Assembly: GCA_023262305.1 (NCBI GenBank) | Contig: JALRCK010000003.1 | Coordinates: 1-21,474, forward strand | DNA length: 21,474 nucleotides | Direction of reading: 5' to 3' | Source: Deltaproteobacteria bacterium | GTDB taxonomy: Bacteria > Bdellovibrionota_C > UBA2361 > OMII01 | Shown: piece by piece, positions 1 to 8,029 of the stretch | Layout: each line of letters opens with the position of its first letter | How positions within the stretch are numbered: the first letter of the stretch is position 1 | Program-made: the position numbers and the translations under genes | The notes under the pieces: model-generated | What the model saw: the letters and a program-made list of their open reading frames with translations, nothing else | The model's database searches: none | Told to the model about the DNA's origin: nothing

Positions 1-1261
1 GGATGCGTACTTTTGCGTAGCGGAGGCGCAGGGAGTTTTGAAAATCCTGGTCACCGCCAATTGATGGCGTTTGACCGCCCACACTGGGTGCCGTGGAAGC
101 GCCGTGGAAGATCCTAAGAAAATGGGACCTGCCCAATGTCCACAGTTGATAGGTGTGGCGAGTATTCGCGCTGACTATGCTCAAGAGCATAAGAGCAGCT
201 ACTCCTTTGCCAATAAAGTTTCTGCCGAGAAGCCGGCTTAAAAAGCGCGCCATCAAGAGGTATGCAAACACGACCTGAATTAGAAAGTAGCGAGGAAGAA
301 TAAAGTGAGGCTGAAGAGCTGTAACCGCGACCCAGGGCGTGATGATGATGAGAGCAACGAGGACCGCGCACGGGTCCTTCGAGCGTAGCCACAGGAAAAG
401 TTCACTTAAGCACACCGTGACCACGAAGATCGCCAAAAAGCAAGACCAACCTGTGATCGAGGGGTTGCTCGCCGAGAGAGGCTCTCCACCAAATGATACG
501 CTTATCGTTGAAGCCGCCACCTCAAGGTAGGGGAGGAGCGGCGCCCCTCCGATCTCCATCCCCGTGTAAAATGTGACGGTGAGCGCACAAGCAACGAGGA
601 TAGGTGGAAGGAGAGCCAAGCGCAGAATGTTTCGGGAATCACTCCGGATCGAGGAGGTCATGATGCAGTACCCGAACCACACAATCGCGGGCGCTAAGAA
701 GAGGATGTAGATAGCGTGCGACATGCATCCGATGATGCTTGCTACGCTGAATGAGACCATCGCCTTGGTGTCGGAGGGTGACTCGATCAGACGCTGGAGT
801 GCGAGGTAGCCGATCGCACTCATCAAGACGGTGAGCGAGTACCCGCGTGCCTCGGTGCAATAGAGGATAACAGGATACGATGTTGCTATCAGGATAAGCC
901 ACATCGCCGACGGACCGGATCGTTGACGGGGATTCAGGTTTCGCAAAAGCACTATGAGAAGCACTATGCTGAAGAACAGCGATGGGAGCCGATAGGTGAC
1001 CGAGGTTCGGTGCGAACCCAGGCACCACAGCCACAAACTGTTCAGGAGGTGGTTATTATCGTGTTTGACGGAGGTGAAGATCTCTATCGGGTCGGTCAGG
1101 TCGGCAACGTGGAGGAGGGACCAGAGTTCATCGAGCCAGAGCTCACCCTGGACCGCGAGGCATCGGAGTGTGATTCCTACAAAAACGGCAGCGAGAGCCA
1201 GAACCCTCCAAGGGGCCTGACGGTGACAGACGGCTGACGTTTGATGCGGTGTGTCAGTCAT
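1..1261 (-). CDS. GT-C/PMT-like membrane glycosyltransferase, C-terminus cut by window edge
   Basis: The minus strand is open for 420 codons from an ATG at 1261 to the window edge, so the C-terminus is missing. An AGGGTG ribosome binding site lies about 4 nt before the ATG. The protein has a hydrophobic segment at residues about 20-37, then an acidic loop motif WLDELW (Asp44, Glu45) and HDNNH at residues 67-71, followed by many hydrophobic stretches. An Asp-Glu pair in the first periplasmic loop followed by a His-rich motif is typical of GT-C glycosyltransferases (GT39/PMT/ArnT-like), which transfer sugars from polyprenyl-phosphate donors. Family membership is inferred from these motifs and the topology; donor and acceptor are unknown. 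It is divergent from the flagellar operon, with only 92 bp between the two start codons. A role in flagellin or envelope glycosylation is possible but unsupported. Shorter frames on either strand here are shadows of this one. Confidence 0.75.
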   Translation of the reverse strand, partial: MTDTPHQTSAVCHRQAPWRVLALAAVFVGITLRCLAVQGELWLDELWSLLHVADLTDPIEIFTSVKHDNNHLLNSLWLWCLGSHRTSVTYRLPSLFFSIVLLIVLLRNLNPRQRSGPSAMWLILIATSYPVILYCTEARGYSLTVLMSAIGYLALQRLIESPSDTKAMVSFSVASIIGCMSHAIYILFLAPAIVWFGYCIMTSSIRSDSRNILRLALLPPILVACALTVTFYTGMEIGGAPLLPYLEVAASTISVSFGGEPLSASNPSITGWSCFLAIFVVTVCLSELFLWLRSKDPCAVLVALIIITPWVAVTALQPHFILPRYFLIQVVFAYLLMARFLSRLLGRNFIGKGVAALMLLSIVSANTRHTYQLWTLGRSHFLRIFHGASTAPSVGGQTPSIGGDQDFQNSLRLRYAKVRI

Positions 1262-1291
1262 TTGACACCCTAAAAATCCCGTAACTATATA
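1262..1291 (+). promoter_or_regulatory. Possible sigma-70-type promoter upstream of flgB
   Basis: A perfect TTGACA at 1262-1267 is followed, after 18 bp, by TATATA at 1286-1291 within an AT-rich run. It points towards flgB. The -35 hexamer abuts the start codon of the divergent glycosyltransferase gene. This is called from consensus match only. Confidence 0.4.
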
Positions 1292-1311
1292 AATACACGA
1301 GGGAAAAAACC

Positions 1312-1327
1312 TAGCACGCCTCTTGCT
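1312..1327 (+). promoter_or_regulatory. Probable sigma-54 (-24/-12) promoter of the flagellar operon
   Basis: TAGCACG at 1312-1318, then four bases, then TTGCT at 1323-1327. The sigma-54 consensus is TGGCACG-N4-TTGCW, so spacing and every position match except one G in the -24 GG pair, which is A here. Transcription would begin near 1338, just before the flgB ribosome binding site (GAGGTGG at about 1343). Sigma-54 control of early rod/basal-body operons is common in polarly flagellated bacteria. The -24 mismatch lowers confidence. Confidence 0.5.
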
Positions 1328-1353
1328 CTACACGTCTGTGCAGAGGTGGATAT

Positions 1354-1767
1354 ATGCGACTACTAGATACACTATTTGATCGATCGGTGACCGGGCTCTC
1401 CCGAAGCATGGATCTTACCTGGAAACGGAACCAGGCACTATCGGCAAATATCGCAAACGCAGAGACCCCGCAGTACCGGGCGATAGATGTGTCATTCGGA
1501 AACGAGCTTGAGCGCGCGTTCCAATCGCAAGAGGGAGCGAGCATTACGGGTCAAACTCACGCTGGTCACATCGATATTACCGGCAAAACTGACAATTCAA
1601 AACTTGTGAAGGACCTCTCTGGCTCTACCAAGCCAGATGGAAACAACGTGGACATCGATCTCCAAATGGGTCGTCTTGCCCAGAACAGTGGGGACTATGC
1701 CAACGCAGCACGTCTGATTCGAAGACAGATCGGGTTACTGAGAACGGCTATTCGAGAGAGTAGATAA
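1354..1767 (+). CDS. flgB: Flagellar proximal rod protein FlgB
   Basis: This 137-residue protein has the usual FlgB length. Its N-terminal region reads as a rod/hook family signature: ALSANIANAETPQYRAIDV at about residues 29-47 matches the conserved 'NxANxxTPxYxAxDv' element of the flagella basal body rod proteins. The C-terminal helix (about 105-135) ends in the repeated RLIRRQIGLLRTAIRE pattern typical of FlgB. FlgB forms the part of the rod nearest the MS ring and is exported through the flagellar type III system without a cleaved signal. It is the first gene of the operon, with GAGGTGG just upstream of the ATG, and is followed after 2 nt by flgC. Confidence 0.95.
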   Translation: MRLLDTLFDRSVTGLSRSMDLTWKRNQALSANIANAETPQYRAIDVSFGNELERAFQSQEGASITGQTHAGHIDITGKTDNSKLVKDLSGSTKPDGNNVDIDLQMGRLAQNSGDYANAARLIRRQIGLLRTAIRESR

Positions 1768-1769
1768 TT

Positions 1770-2204
1770 ATGAGTCAACTAAACCCTATTGAGATCCTCG
1801 CGCATGGCATGGCTGCCGCCCGTACTCGGGTAAATACATACGCGTCCAATTTGGCAAACGCTGAGACCACCCGCACGCCACAAGGTGGACCATACAAGCG
1901 AAAAGACGTTGTGCAGGTCGCAAAACCTATTCCCGGAAGCTTCTCCTCCGCGCTTGATAAGCTCTCCATGCAGAAGCCAGTTGTGGATAGGGTAGTTGAG
2001 GATCAGGCTGCACCTCGAATGGTGCACCAACCGGGACATCCGGACGCAGACAAAAATGGATTCGTGTCATACCCAAATATCAACGTCGTCCAGACAATGA
2101 CAGATCTTCTCACCGCCAGTAGGTTGTACCAGGCAAACGTTACGGCAGTTGAAACAGCGCGTACCCTCCAGAGCGAGGCGAGCAAGATCTTAACGCAGGC
2201 ATAG
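1770..2204 (+). CDS. flgC: Flagellar proximal rod protein FlgC
   Basis: This protein has 144 residues. The N-terminus carries the FlgC hallmark RVNTYASNLANAETTRTPQG, followed by GPYKRKDVVQV, and the middle has the YPNINVVQTMTDLLTASRLYQANVT block that is conserved at the C-terminus of rod and hook proteins. FlgC polymerises with FlgB, FlgF and FliE into the proximal rod. The start codon lies 2 nt after the flgB stop, which implies translational coupling. It ends in TAG, one of several genuine amber stops in this window. Confidence 0.95.
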   Translation: MSQLNPIEILAHGMAAARTRVNTYASNLANAETTRTPQGGPYKRKDVVQVAKPIPGSFSSALDKLSMQKPVVDRVVEDQAAPRMVHQPGHPDADKNGFVSYPNINVVQTMTDLLTASRLYQANVTAVETARTLQSEASKILTQA

Positions 2205-2216
2205 GAGGCTTAGGTC

Positions 2217-2534
2217 ATGTCGATAGGTGGAATAAATCCTCTCTTACCGAATGTTACCCCGATACAATCGGCTATGGAGCAGGTCAAAAAGACCGAGCAA
2301 GGCCCTCAGGGTTCAAGCTTTGGTGACATGCTGAGCGACGCAATGAAAGAGGTTAATGATCTTCAAAATGAGGCAAATACGAATATTGAGGGGCTCACCC
2401 TCAAGAAAGAGGGGATTACCCCTCACAGCGCAATGGTCGCGCTGGAAAAAGCTGATGTGGCGTTCCAGTTGATGAACGCGATTCGTGGCAAGATCATTCG
2501 CGCATACGAAGAAGTCATCCGTACACAAGTTTGA
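2217..2534 (+). CDS. fliE: Flagellar hook-basal body complex protein FliE
   Basis: The 105-residue length is normal for FliE. After a variable N-terminus come SFGDMLSDAMKEVNDLQNEA (about residues 35-54) and a C-terminal block with HSAMVALEKADVAFQLMNAI (about 71-90) and a final KIIRAYEEVIRTQV. These two helices are the FliE signature: FliE connects the rod to the MS ring and is the first substrate of the export apparatus. An AGGAGG ribosome binding site overlaps the end of flgC, 9 nt before the ATG. The gene order flgB-flgC-fliE-fliF is the classical one. Confidence 0.95.
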   Translation: MSIGGINPLLPNVTPIQSAMEQVKKTEQGPQGSSFGDMLSDAMKEVNDLQNEANTNIEGLTLKKEGITPHSAMVALEKADVAFQLMNAIRGKIIRAYEEVIRTQV

Positions 2535-2562
2535 TTCAATTCTTAAGTTTTAGAGAGGCACC

Positions 2563-4302
2563 GTGGCACCAACGCTCGATCCGAAGGCCATTCTTACGCA
2601 GTACATCGACAAGTATCTCAAGCTACCTCTTTCGCAAAAGGTGCTTGTGCCGGCGCTTGTCATATTCCCTGTCTGGGCATTGATTCATGTGTCCAAGATG
2701 GCAACCGAGCCTGACTATACCGTTCTCTATTCGGACCTAAGCCCTTCAGACGCCAATGGTGTCGTTGACCGCCTCAAGGAACTAAAGGCCAAGTACAAAG
2801 TTGATGGAGATACTGTGTTGGTATCCCCGCCAGAGCTTGTTCATGAGCTTCGAATCAGTTTAGCGGCTGACGGATTCCCCAAGACGGGTACCGTGGGATT
2901 TGAGCTCTTCGACGGTACTAATTTCGCGACGACAACGATGGGCGAGATGGTCAAGAAGCAGCGAGCCCTTCAGGGTGAGCTTGAGAGAACTATTATGTCA
3001 CTCGATTCGATCGTGTCGGCGCGCGTTCACATCTCGCAGCCAGAAAAGACTCTCTTCGCCAAGCAAGCACAAGACCCAGGAGCCTCAGTTCTGCTCAAAT
3101 TGCGCTCCGGTGGTGAGCTCGATAAAAAGCAAATTCGCGGAATTGCAAATTTTGTTGCGAGCAGCGTCGAGGGACTCAAGCCGGAAAATGTTACGATTAT
3201 TGATGTGTACGGAAATCTCTTAACTCCGAAGGATGATGAGGGGGATGAGCTTGGTGCTGACGCAACTCGACTCATGTACACCCGCGAGGTTGAGAAGAGC
3301 TATGCGCAGCGGATTGAGACGATGTTGGCTAAAGTGCTTGGTCCAGGACGGGTGGTTGCCCGTGTGACTGCTGACCTCGATTTCTCATCGAATGAGCGAG
3401 AGGAAGAGAGTTACGATCCAGGTGGTCAGGTCATTCGGTCTGAGCGATCAATCGAGGAGGGTGCTGCCACTACCGCACGAGGTGGTGTTCCGGGTGTGGC
3501 CGCGAATCTTAGTAATGATCCAGGTCTCTTGGCCGCGCCGCAGGGTGGGAATGACAGCAATACTCGCCGTGAGGCAGTAAAGAACTTCGAGGTATCACGT
3601 GCCATTATCAAGAGCACCCAAGCAAAAGGAAAACTGTTGAGGCTCTCAGCAGCTGTGCTTGTGGATGGAAAGTATGAGGAGGTTGCAGCTAGCGGAGGCG
3701 TTGTTGACGAAGCGCAGGCAGCGATGAAGAGTGAGAAGGTATTTAAGCCTCTCACTCCAGAGATGCTCTCTCAGGTTGAAGGGGTGGTGAGGTCAGCGAT
3801 CGGTTACGATTCCACTCGAGGAGATGTAGTTACCGTCGAGAATATTCCCTTCTTCCAGGCTGATGAGAGCCTGAAGGCTGAGTTGGACAAAGCCGCCGAG
3901 ATGAACGCGTGGTTCAGATACTTTGCCCTGGGTGTACCGGTGCTAGCGATCCTTGTGTTTGGTCTCTTCGTGCTTCGACCGATGATGAAGTTCCTGACCT
4001 CTAATCCTGAGGCAGAGATCGATATCACACGCCTTCTGCCCGAGGGAATGCCGATGGATGCGCTCTCGATGAATATGGCTGCTGCGCCCAATAAGGGTCT
4101 TCTCGGCGGAGATTCCGCATCGTCTGAGAGCGGTGGGGTATCATCGGGAGGTGCTCACAGGTCAGGTCTCCCTGATTTGAGTGGGCCTATTGATATGGGA
4201 CAGCTCGACGAGATCATGGCAGAGAGCTCTCGCATCGTGAAGGATAATCCATCGCAAGCCGCGCTCCTGATCCGTTACTGGTTGAATGAAGGGCACCTCT
4301 AA
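2563..4302 (+). CDS. fliF: Flagellar MS-ring protein FliF
   Basis: A 579-residue protein starting at GTG (AGAGAGG upstream). The first transmembrane helix lies at about residues 27-45 and the second at about 452-474, bounding the large periplasmic ring-building region. Conserved FliF features include PDYTVLYSDLSPSDA (about 49-63), the SLDSIVSARVHISQPEKTLF block, and RLEFS-like RVTADLDFSSNE before a low-complexity loop. The C-terminus (SSRIVKDNPSQAALLIRYWL) is the conserved FliG-binding tail, so this FliF is still built to recruit a C-ring. It assembles the inner-membrane MS ring. A FliG gene would be expected immediately downstream but fliH follows after 16 nt. Confidence 0.97.
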   Translation: MAPTLDPKAILTQYIDKYLKLPLSQKVLVPALVIFPVWALIHVSKMATEPDYTVLYSDLSPSDANGVVDRLKELKAKYKVDGDTVLVSPPELVHELRISLAADGFPKTGTVGFELFDGTNFATTTMGEMVKKQRALQGELERTIMSLDSIVSARVHISQPEKTLFAKQAQDPGASVLLKLRSGGELDKKQIRGIANFVASSVEGLKPENVTIIDVYGNLLTPKDDEGDELGADATRLMYTREVEKSYAQRIETMLAKVLGPGRVVARVTADLDFSSNEREEESYDPGGQVIRSERSIEEGAATTARGGVPGVAANLSNDPGLLAAPQGGNDSNTRREAVKNFEVSRAIIKSTQAKGKLLRLSAAVLVDGKYEEVAASGGVVDEAQAAMKSEKVFKPLTPEMLSQVEGVVRSAIGYDSTRGDVVTVENIPFFQADESLKAELDKAAEMNAWFRYFALGVPVLAILVFGLFVLRPMMKFLTSNPEAEIDITRLLPEGMPMDALSMNMAAAPNKGLLGGDSASSESGGVSSGGAHRSGLPDLSGPIDMGQLDEIMAESSRIVKDNPSQAALLIRYWLNEGHL

Positions 4303-4318
4303 GAGGTAAGTAGCGAGC

Positions 4319-5245
4319 ATGACCACAGAGCAGGACGCCCAACAGCAGGAGACCTCAGACCGGGAATCAACTGACCCTCCGCGTCAGAGTGTAAAAACGT
4401 TCCGACCTACGGCGTTTGAATTAAGCCAATTCGAGATTCTGGTCCAGGGGACTGGCATGAGCAACTTTGCTGCCACTGAGTTTGTGTGCGTTGAAAAGAC
4501 GGTTGAGATCAGCGACCCGATGTTTGAGGTCTTCGATGATACCGATACCACCGAAACTTCAGGAGACGGGGTGACCGGTTCGGATGAAGGTCGCCGAGTG
4601 GGGAGTTTCGAGGATCAGGATGTACTTTCTGAGGGGGAATCGATGGAGACCGAACCAGAGGACCTCGAAGATATCCCTGAAGAGGTTCGAAGTCTCAGGC
4701 GGGAGGTCGCGCGGCTTCAGGAGGAGCGGGCGACACTTGAGGAGGATCACGCTCGACAGCTTGACGAGGTGCGGACGCAGGTGAGCGAGGAGGTTCGCCA
4801 GGAATCAGAGAGGCAGAGTGATGAGCGTATCAAAGCGATTGAGGAGCGATACGCCACCCTGATAGAGGATATGAACACTCAGATTCAAGAGGGGATCGAT
4901 GGGGTTGAGCGCCGGGCTGTTGAGTTCGCAGTGCAGGTTGCGAAGAAGTTAGTCGGCACGACTGTCGAGGTTAATCCCGAGTACATACTTGGAATCATCA
5001 AAGAGGCTACAAAGCTCACCGGTGGAGCCACCATTAAGGCGATCCGCGTGAGTCCGCAGGACCTAGAGTTTCTCAAAATGTTGAGCCCGGACAAACAATT
5101 CAAAGAGTTCGATGGCTCCTGGAGCTTCCAACCAGACGAGACGATACATGCTGGGTGCGTTGTCGAGACCTCCTCCGGAGAAGTCGAGTTTGATCTCGAC
5201 AAGGCGTGGGAGCGGATCAAAGAGAGCGTCATAAAGGTTCGATAG
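4319..5245 (+). CDS. fliH: Flagellar export ATPase regulator FliH, with long acidic N-terminal region
   Basis: This 308-residue protein sits between fliF and fliI, the normal fliH position. Residues about 1-120 are variable and strongly acidic. Residues about 120-200 form a Glu/Arg-rich coiled coil (RSLRREVARLQEERATLEED). The C-terminal third, from VERRAVEFAVQVAKKLVG onwards and including VNPEYILGIIKEA and a closing CVVETSSGEVEFDLD, is the conserved FliH/HrpE-type domain. FliH dimers bind and inhibit the FliI ATPase and dock it on the C-ring. Typical FliH proteins are about 230-260 residues, so the N-terminal part is longer than usual. No FliG domain is fused to it. Confidence 0.9.
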   Translation: MTTEQDAQQQETSDRESTDPPRQSVKTFRPTAFELSQFEILVQGTGMSNFAATEFVCVEKTVEISDPMFEVFDDTDTTETSGDGVTGSDEGRRVGSFEDQDVLSEGESMETEPEDLEDIPEEVRSLRREVARLQEERATLEEDHARQLDEVRTQVSEEVRQESERQSDERIKAIEERYATLIEDMNTQIQEGIDGVERRAVEFAVQVAKKLVGTTVEVNPEYILGIIKEATKLTGGATIKAIRVSPQDLEFLKMLSPDKQFKEFDGSWSFQPDETIHAGCVVETSSGEVEFDLDKAWERIKESVIKVR

Positions 5246-5252
5246 GAGCAGT

Positions 5253-6560
5253 ATGGAGAACCTTCTCGATCGAGCGTTAGTCGCGGCGCAGCAAGTAAGC
5301 ACCTATGAGCTCAGGGGTACGGTCACCGACATGACGGGTTTGATCGTTGAGGGCACGGGACCTCTCATTCCGATCGGGTCTCAAGTCATTATCAGATCGG
5401 GAGCACACGTCATTCCTGCCCAGGTAGTCGGGTTTCGCAGCGACAAGATATTGCTCATGCCCTTCTCTGAAGGGGAGGGTATCGCACCTGGTGCCACGAT
5501 ATTCGCCTCCGAGGGCACGAATCGGGTCTCTGTGTGTGAGGGACTTCAGGGGAGAGTGATTGACGCGCTTGGAAACGCACTCGATGGACAGCCGCTACCT
5601 GTTATGGAAGAGTCGGTACCACTCTTCAGAGATCCGCCGAATCCCGTTACGCGAACTCGCATCCAGAAGTGTCTTGATCTCGGTGTTCGCGCGATGAACG
5701 GTCTCTTAACGGTGGGTGAGGGGCAGCGAGTTGGCATCATGGCCGGATCTGGCGTTGGAAAGTCGACGCTGCTCGGCATGGTAGCGAAGCACTCCCACAG
5801 CGATGTCAACGTCATCGCCCTTGTTGGAGAGCGAGGTCGAGAGGTTCGGGAATTTATCGAGCGTGATCTTGGTCCAGAGGGGTTAGCTCGCTCAGTTGTC
5901 GTTGTAGCGACGGGTAATCAATCCTCCTTGCTTCGAATTAGAGCGGCCTTCGTCGCTACCGCGATTGCAGAATACTTCCGCGATCACGGCAAGAAGGTGA
6001 TGCTAATGGTCGATTCGATTACCCGTCTTGCAATGGCTCAGCGTGAGGTGGGGTTGGCGGTGGGAGAGCCCCCAAGTACTCGAGGGTATACTCCATCGGT
6101 ATTTTCGATCCTCCCCCGATTGCTTGAACGAGCCGGAACGTGTGAGGGCGAGGGAAGTATCACAGGTCTTTACACCGTCCTGGTAGAGGGCGATGACATG
6201 AATGAGCCAGTTGCAGATGCCGTCCGTGGTATTCTCGATGGCCACGTTGTTTTGAGTCGTCGTCTTGCAGGCAGGGGGCACTACCCGGCGATCGATGTTC
6301 TTCAAAGCATCAGTCGAGTCATGTCCGATATCGTCGATCCCCAGGTGCTCAAGATGGCAAGTGATATTCGAGAGGTGCTCGCCTCCTATCAAGAGGTCGA
6401 GGACCTCATTACTATCGGTGCCTATAAGCCCGGGCAGAATCCCAGAGTCGATCGTGCTGTGAAACTGTACGATCACGTAAACGAGTTCCTGAGGCAGGGT
6501 GCTGACCGACCGTGCTCTCTTGAGGAGTGTTGGCGATCGATGAAAGAGATCGTTGGATAG
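5253..6560 (+). CDS. fliI: Flagellum-specific export ATPase FliI
   Basis: The 435-residue length matches FliI. The Walker A motif GSGVGKST is at residues 165-172, and Walker B VMLMVD ends at Asp254. Further family blocks are ALVGERGREVREFIE, SITRLAMAQREVGLAVGEPP, RGYTPSVFSILPRLLERAG and the ILDGHVVLSRRLA stretch with RGHYPAID. FliI is the F1-beta-like hexameric ATPase that, with FliH and FliJ, feeds rod, hook and filament subunits to the flagellar type III export gate. An AGGAG lies just before the ATG and the gene begins 7 nt after fliH, so the two are tightly coupled. Confidence 0.98.
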   Translation: MENLLDRALVAAQQVSTYELRGTVTDMTGLIVEGTGPLIPIGSQVIIRSGAHVIPAQVVGFRSDKILLMPFSEGEGIAPGATIFASEGTNRVSVCEGLQGRVIDALGNALDGQPLPVMEESVPLFRDPPNPVTRTRIQKCLDLGVRAMNGLLTVGEGQRVGIMAGSGVGKSTLLGMVAKHSHSDVNVIALVGERGREVREFIERDLGPEGLARSVVVVATGNQSSLLRIRAAFVATAIAEYFRDHGKKVMLMVDSITRLAMAQREVGLAVGEPPSTRGYTPSVFSILPRLLERAGTCEGEGSITGLYTVLVEGDDMNEPVADAVRGILDGHVVLSRRLAGRGHYPAIDVLQSISRVMSDIVDPQVLKMASDIREVLASYQEVEDLITIGAYKPGQNPRVDRAVKLYDHVNEFLRQGADRPCSLEECWRSMKEIVG

Positions 6561-6563
6561 TTG

Positions 6564-6584
6564 AGGGATAGTTCCCCTATTTTT
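6564..6584 (+). terminator. Weak hairpin with T run between fliI and fliJ (possible attenuator)
   Basis: AGGG at 6564-6567 can pair with CCCT at 6575-6578, and ATTTTT follows at 6579-6584. The stem is only 4 bp, so it is at best a leaky intra-operon terminator. It lies in the only gap above 30 bp inside the operon. Confidence 0.2.
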
Positions 6585-6594
6585 GGGCCTGCAT

Positions 6595-7026
6595 ATGAAA
6601 CGTTTCCGGTTCCGATTGCAGCGAATCCTGGATATCCGAGAACAACTTCGTGACGAGGCGCGTCAAGAACTTGGCCGGCGCAACGCTGAGCTCGCTCATG
6701 AAGAGAGTGTTTTAAGGGGGTTAGAGGCTGAGCTGACTCAGCTCAATGCCTCTGGAAGTGGCATAGTTACTGCAGGGGAGTATCTGTTGATGGGATCGTA
6801 CGCCGTGCGTGTGCGGAAGCTTATCGAACAACAGTATGTGAGGATCGAGGAGGCTCGAAAGCTCGTTATCGCCGCTCAGGAGAGATACATCCAGGCAAAC
6901 AAGGACGCTCGCGCCCTTGAGTTGTTGAAAGAGAAGAAGCTCGCCGAGTACGACCAAGAGGCCTTGAGAGAAGAGATTAATCAACTCGATGAGGTCGCAA
7001 CGCAACGCGCAGCGACCAGGAAATAA
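6595..7026 (+). CDS. fliJ: Flagellar export stalk/chaperone protein FliJ
   Basis: The ATG at 6595 gives a 143-residue protein beginning MKRFRFRLQRILDIREQ, the characteristic FliJ N-terminus. A TTG at 6583 would add four residues but lies in a T run and adds nothing conserved. The whole chain is predicted coiled coil, rich in Glu, Arg, Leu and Gln, as expected for FliJ, which inserts into the FliI hexamer and links it to FlhA. No clear Shine-Dalgarno is visible before the ATG, unlike the other operon members. It is followed after 17 nt by the motE-like gene. Confidence 0.88.
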   Translation: MKRFRFRLQRILDIREQLRDEARQELGRRNAELAHEESVLRGLEAELTQLNASGSGIVTAGEYLLMGSYAVRVRKLIEQQYVRIEEARKLVIAAQERYIQANKDARALELLKEKKLAEYDQEALREEINQLDEVATQRAATRK

Positions 7027-7043
7027 GGGCACTAAAGAGAGAT

Positions 7044-7874
7044 ATGACAGAGAAAAAGCTCACCAAAGAAGAAGCTCAAGACCTTTACGACCAATTGAGC
7101 AAGGCCATGAGCCAGATGATGATGAAGCGTGGTCAGAACATGGCTGCGACTAAAGTAGGAGCTATTCAACCCCAAGCGGCCAAGCCGGCAACTACGAGCT
7201 CGGGTCGTGCCGACAAGGTAGAGAAAACCACAACGGGCACCTACACCCGAGCCGCTGGTCGAACTTCGACAACCTCTCACCTTTCTCGTGGCGGAGCAGC
7301 GCTCTCAAGTGCTCTCTCGTCGGGGGCAGGGCGTGGACAGATGGGTGCTGTTGCCTTCGTGGTGCTATTTTGTGTTGCCAAGGTCGCCATCTCAGCCCTC
7401 GAAGCTGTTGGAGTGGGCGAGGTAGCGCCTGCTCAAGCTACCGTTGTCGCTGCAGCACCGTCCGGTCCTCACTGGAGCAAGGAGGAGGTAAAGATCCTCA
7501 ATGCTCTCGACAATCGCCGGGCGGAGCTTGAGGATCGCAACGCGCGGCTTGAGCAGCGTGAGCATGAATTCGCGGCACGTGATCGAGACCTTGCTGTGCG
7601 TTTGACGGATCTGAAGGAGTTGACTGAGCGCCTGAAAGCGGAGCGAGAGAAGGGCGAGAAGCAGCGAAATGTTCAGCTTGATCAGTTGGCGAACGTGTAT
7701 GGGTCCATGAATCCACCCGAGGCTGCCCATCTCCTTGAGCAGCTCGACATTACTATTGCGCACTCACTTATTCAGCGCATGCCAGAGAAGCGAATCGGAC
7801 AGATCCTGGCGCTGATGAATGCGGATCGCGCCCTTGAGTTAACCAATCGGTTGAGCTCTAAGTCAGCGAAGTAG
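7044..7874 (+). CDS. MotE-like flagellar protein (MgtE-N-like domain, one membrane helix)
   Basis: A 276-residue protein: a low-complexity Ala/Thr/Ser-rich N-terminal region, one transmembrane helix at about residues 100-121, a coiled coil rich in Glu, Arg and Leu (about 150-210), and a C-terminal domain at about 218-271 (MNPPEAAHLLEQLD, then IQRMPEKRIGQILALMNADR). The C-terminal pattern, with repeated Met-x-Pro and helix pairs, is that of the MgtE N-terminal-like domain in MotE/FlbB-type proteins, which act as periplasmic or membrane stator chaperones and are often encoded just after fliJ. The assignment to MotE rests on domain order plus position. The cytoplasmic N-terminus of about 100 residues is longer than in typical MotE proteins. 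Confidence 0.75.
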   Translation: MTEKKLTKEEAQDLYDQLSKAMSQMMMKRGQNMAATKVGAIQPQAAKPATTSSGRADKVEKTTTGTYTRAAGRTSTTSHLSRGGAALSSALSSGAGRGQMGAVAFVVLFCVAKVAISALEAVGVGEVAPAQATVVAAAPSGPHWSKEEVKILNALDNRRAELEDRNARLEQREHEFAARDRDLAVRLTDLKELTERLKAEREKGEKQRNVQLDQLANVYGSMNPPEAAHLLEQLDITIAHSLIQRMPEKRIGQILALMNADRALELTNRLSSKSAK

Positions 7875-7997
7875 GGTTTATCATTCAAAATGTTGGGGAG
7901 CCGGATCTTCGGAGGTTCCTCTAGCAGGCGCAAGGATGCCAGCGCTTCACGCTCCCTCTTGAAGGTTGACTGCCTCAAGGAGCCGTGGGATCTCTCT

Positions 7998-8021
7998 GAG
8001 GAGACGCTGCGTCTTCTTTTT
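7998..8021 (+). terminator. Rho-independent-type terminator after the flagellar operon
   Basis: Bases 7998-8006 (GAGGAGACG) pair with 8010-8018 (CGTCTTCTT) around a CTG loop, with two or three G-T pairs, followed by further T residues to 8021. It lies about 120 bp beyond the motE-like stop. The 155 bp between the two genes (7875-8029) holds no other feature I can support. Confidence 0.5.
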
Positions 8022-8029
8022 ATGGGCCT

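Noticed and set aside
639..1034. Minus-strand 131-codon frame
   Set aside because: It is out of frame with the 420-codon membrane glycosyltransferase frame that covers the same strand and has the family motifs.
6003..6476. Minus-strand 157-codon frame
   Set aside because: Antisense to fliI in a region with conserved FliI motifs; no domain or ribosome binding site supports it.
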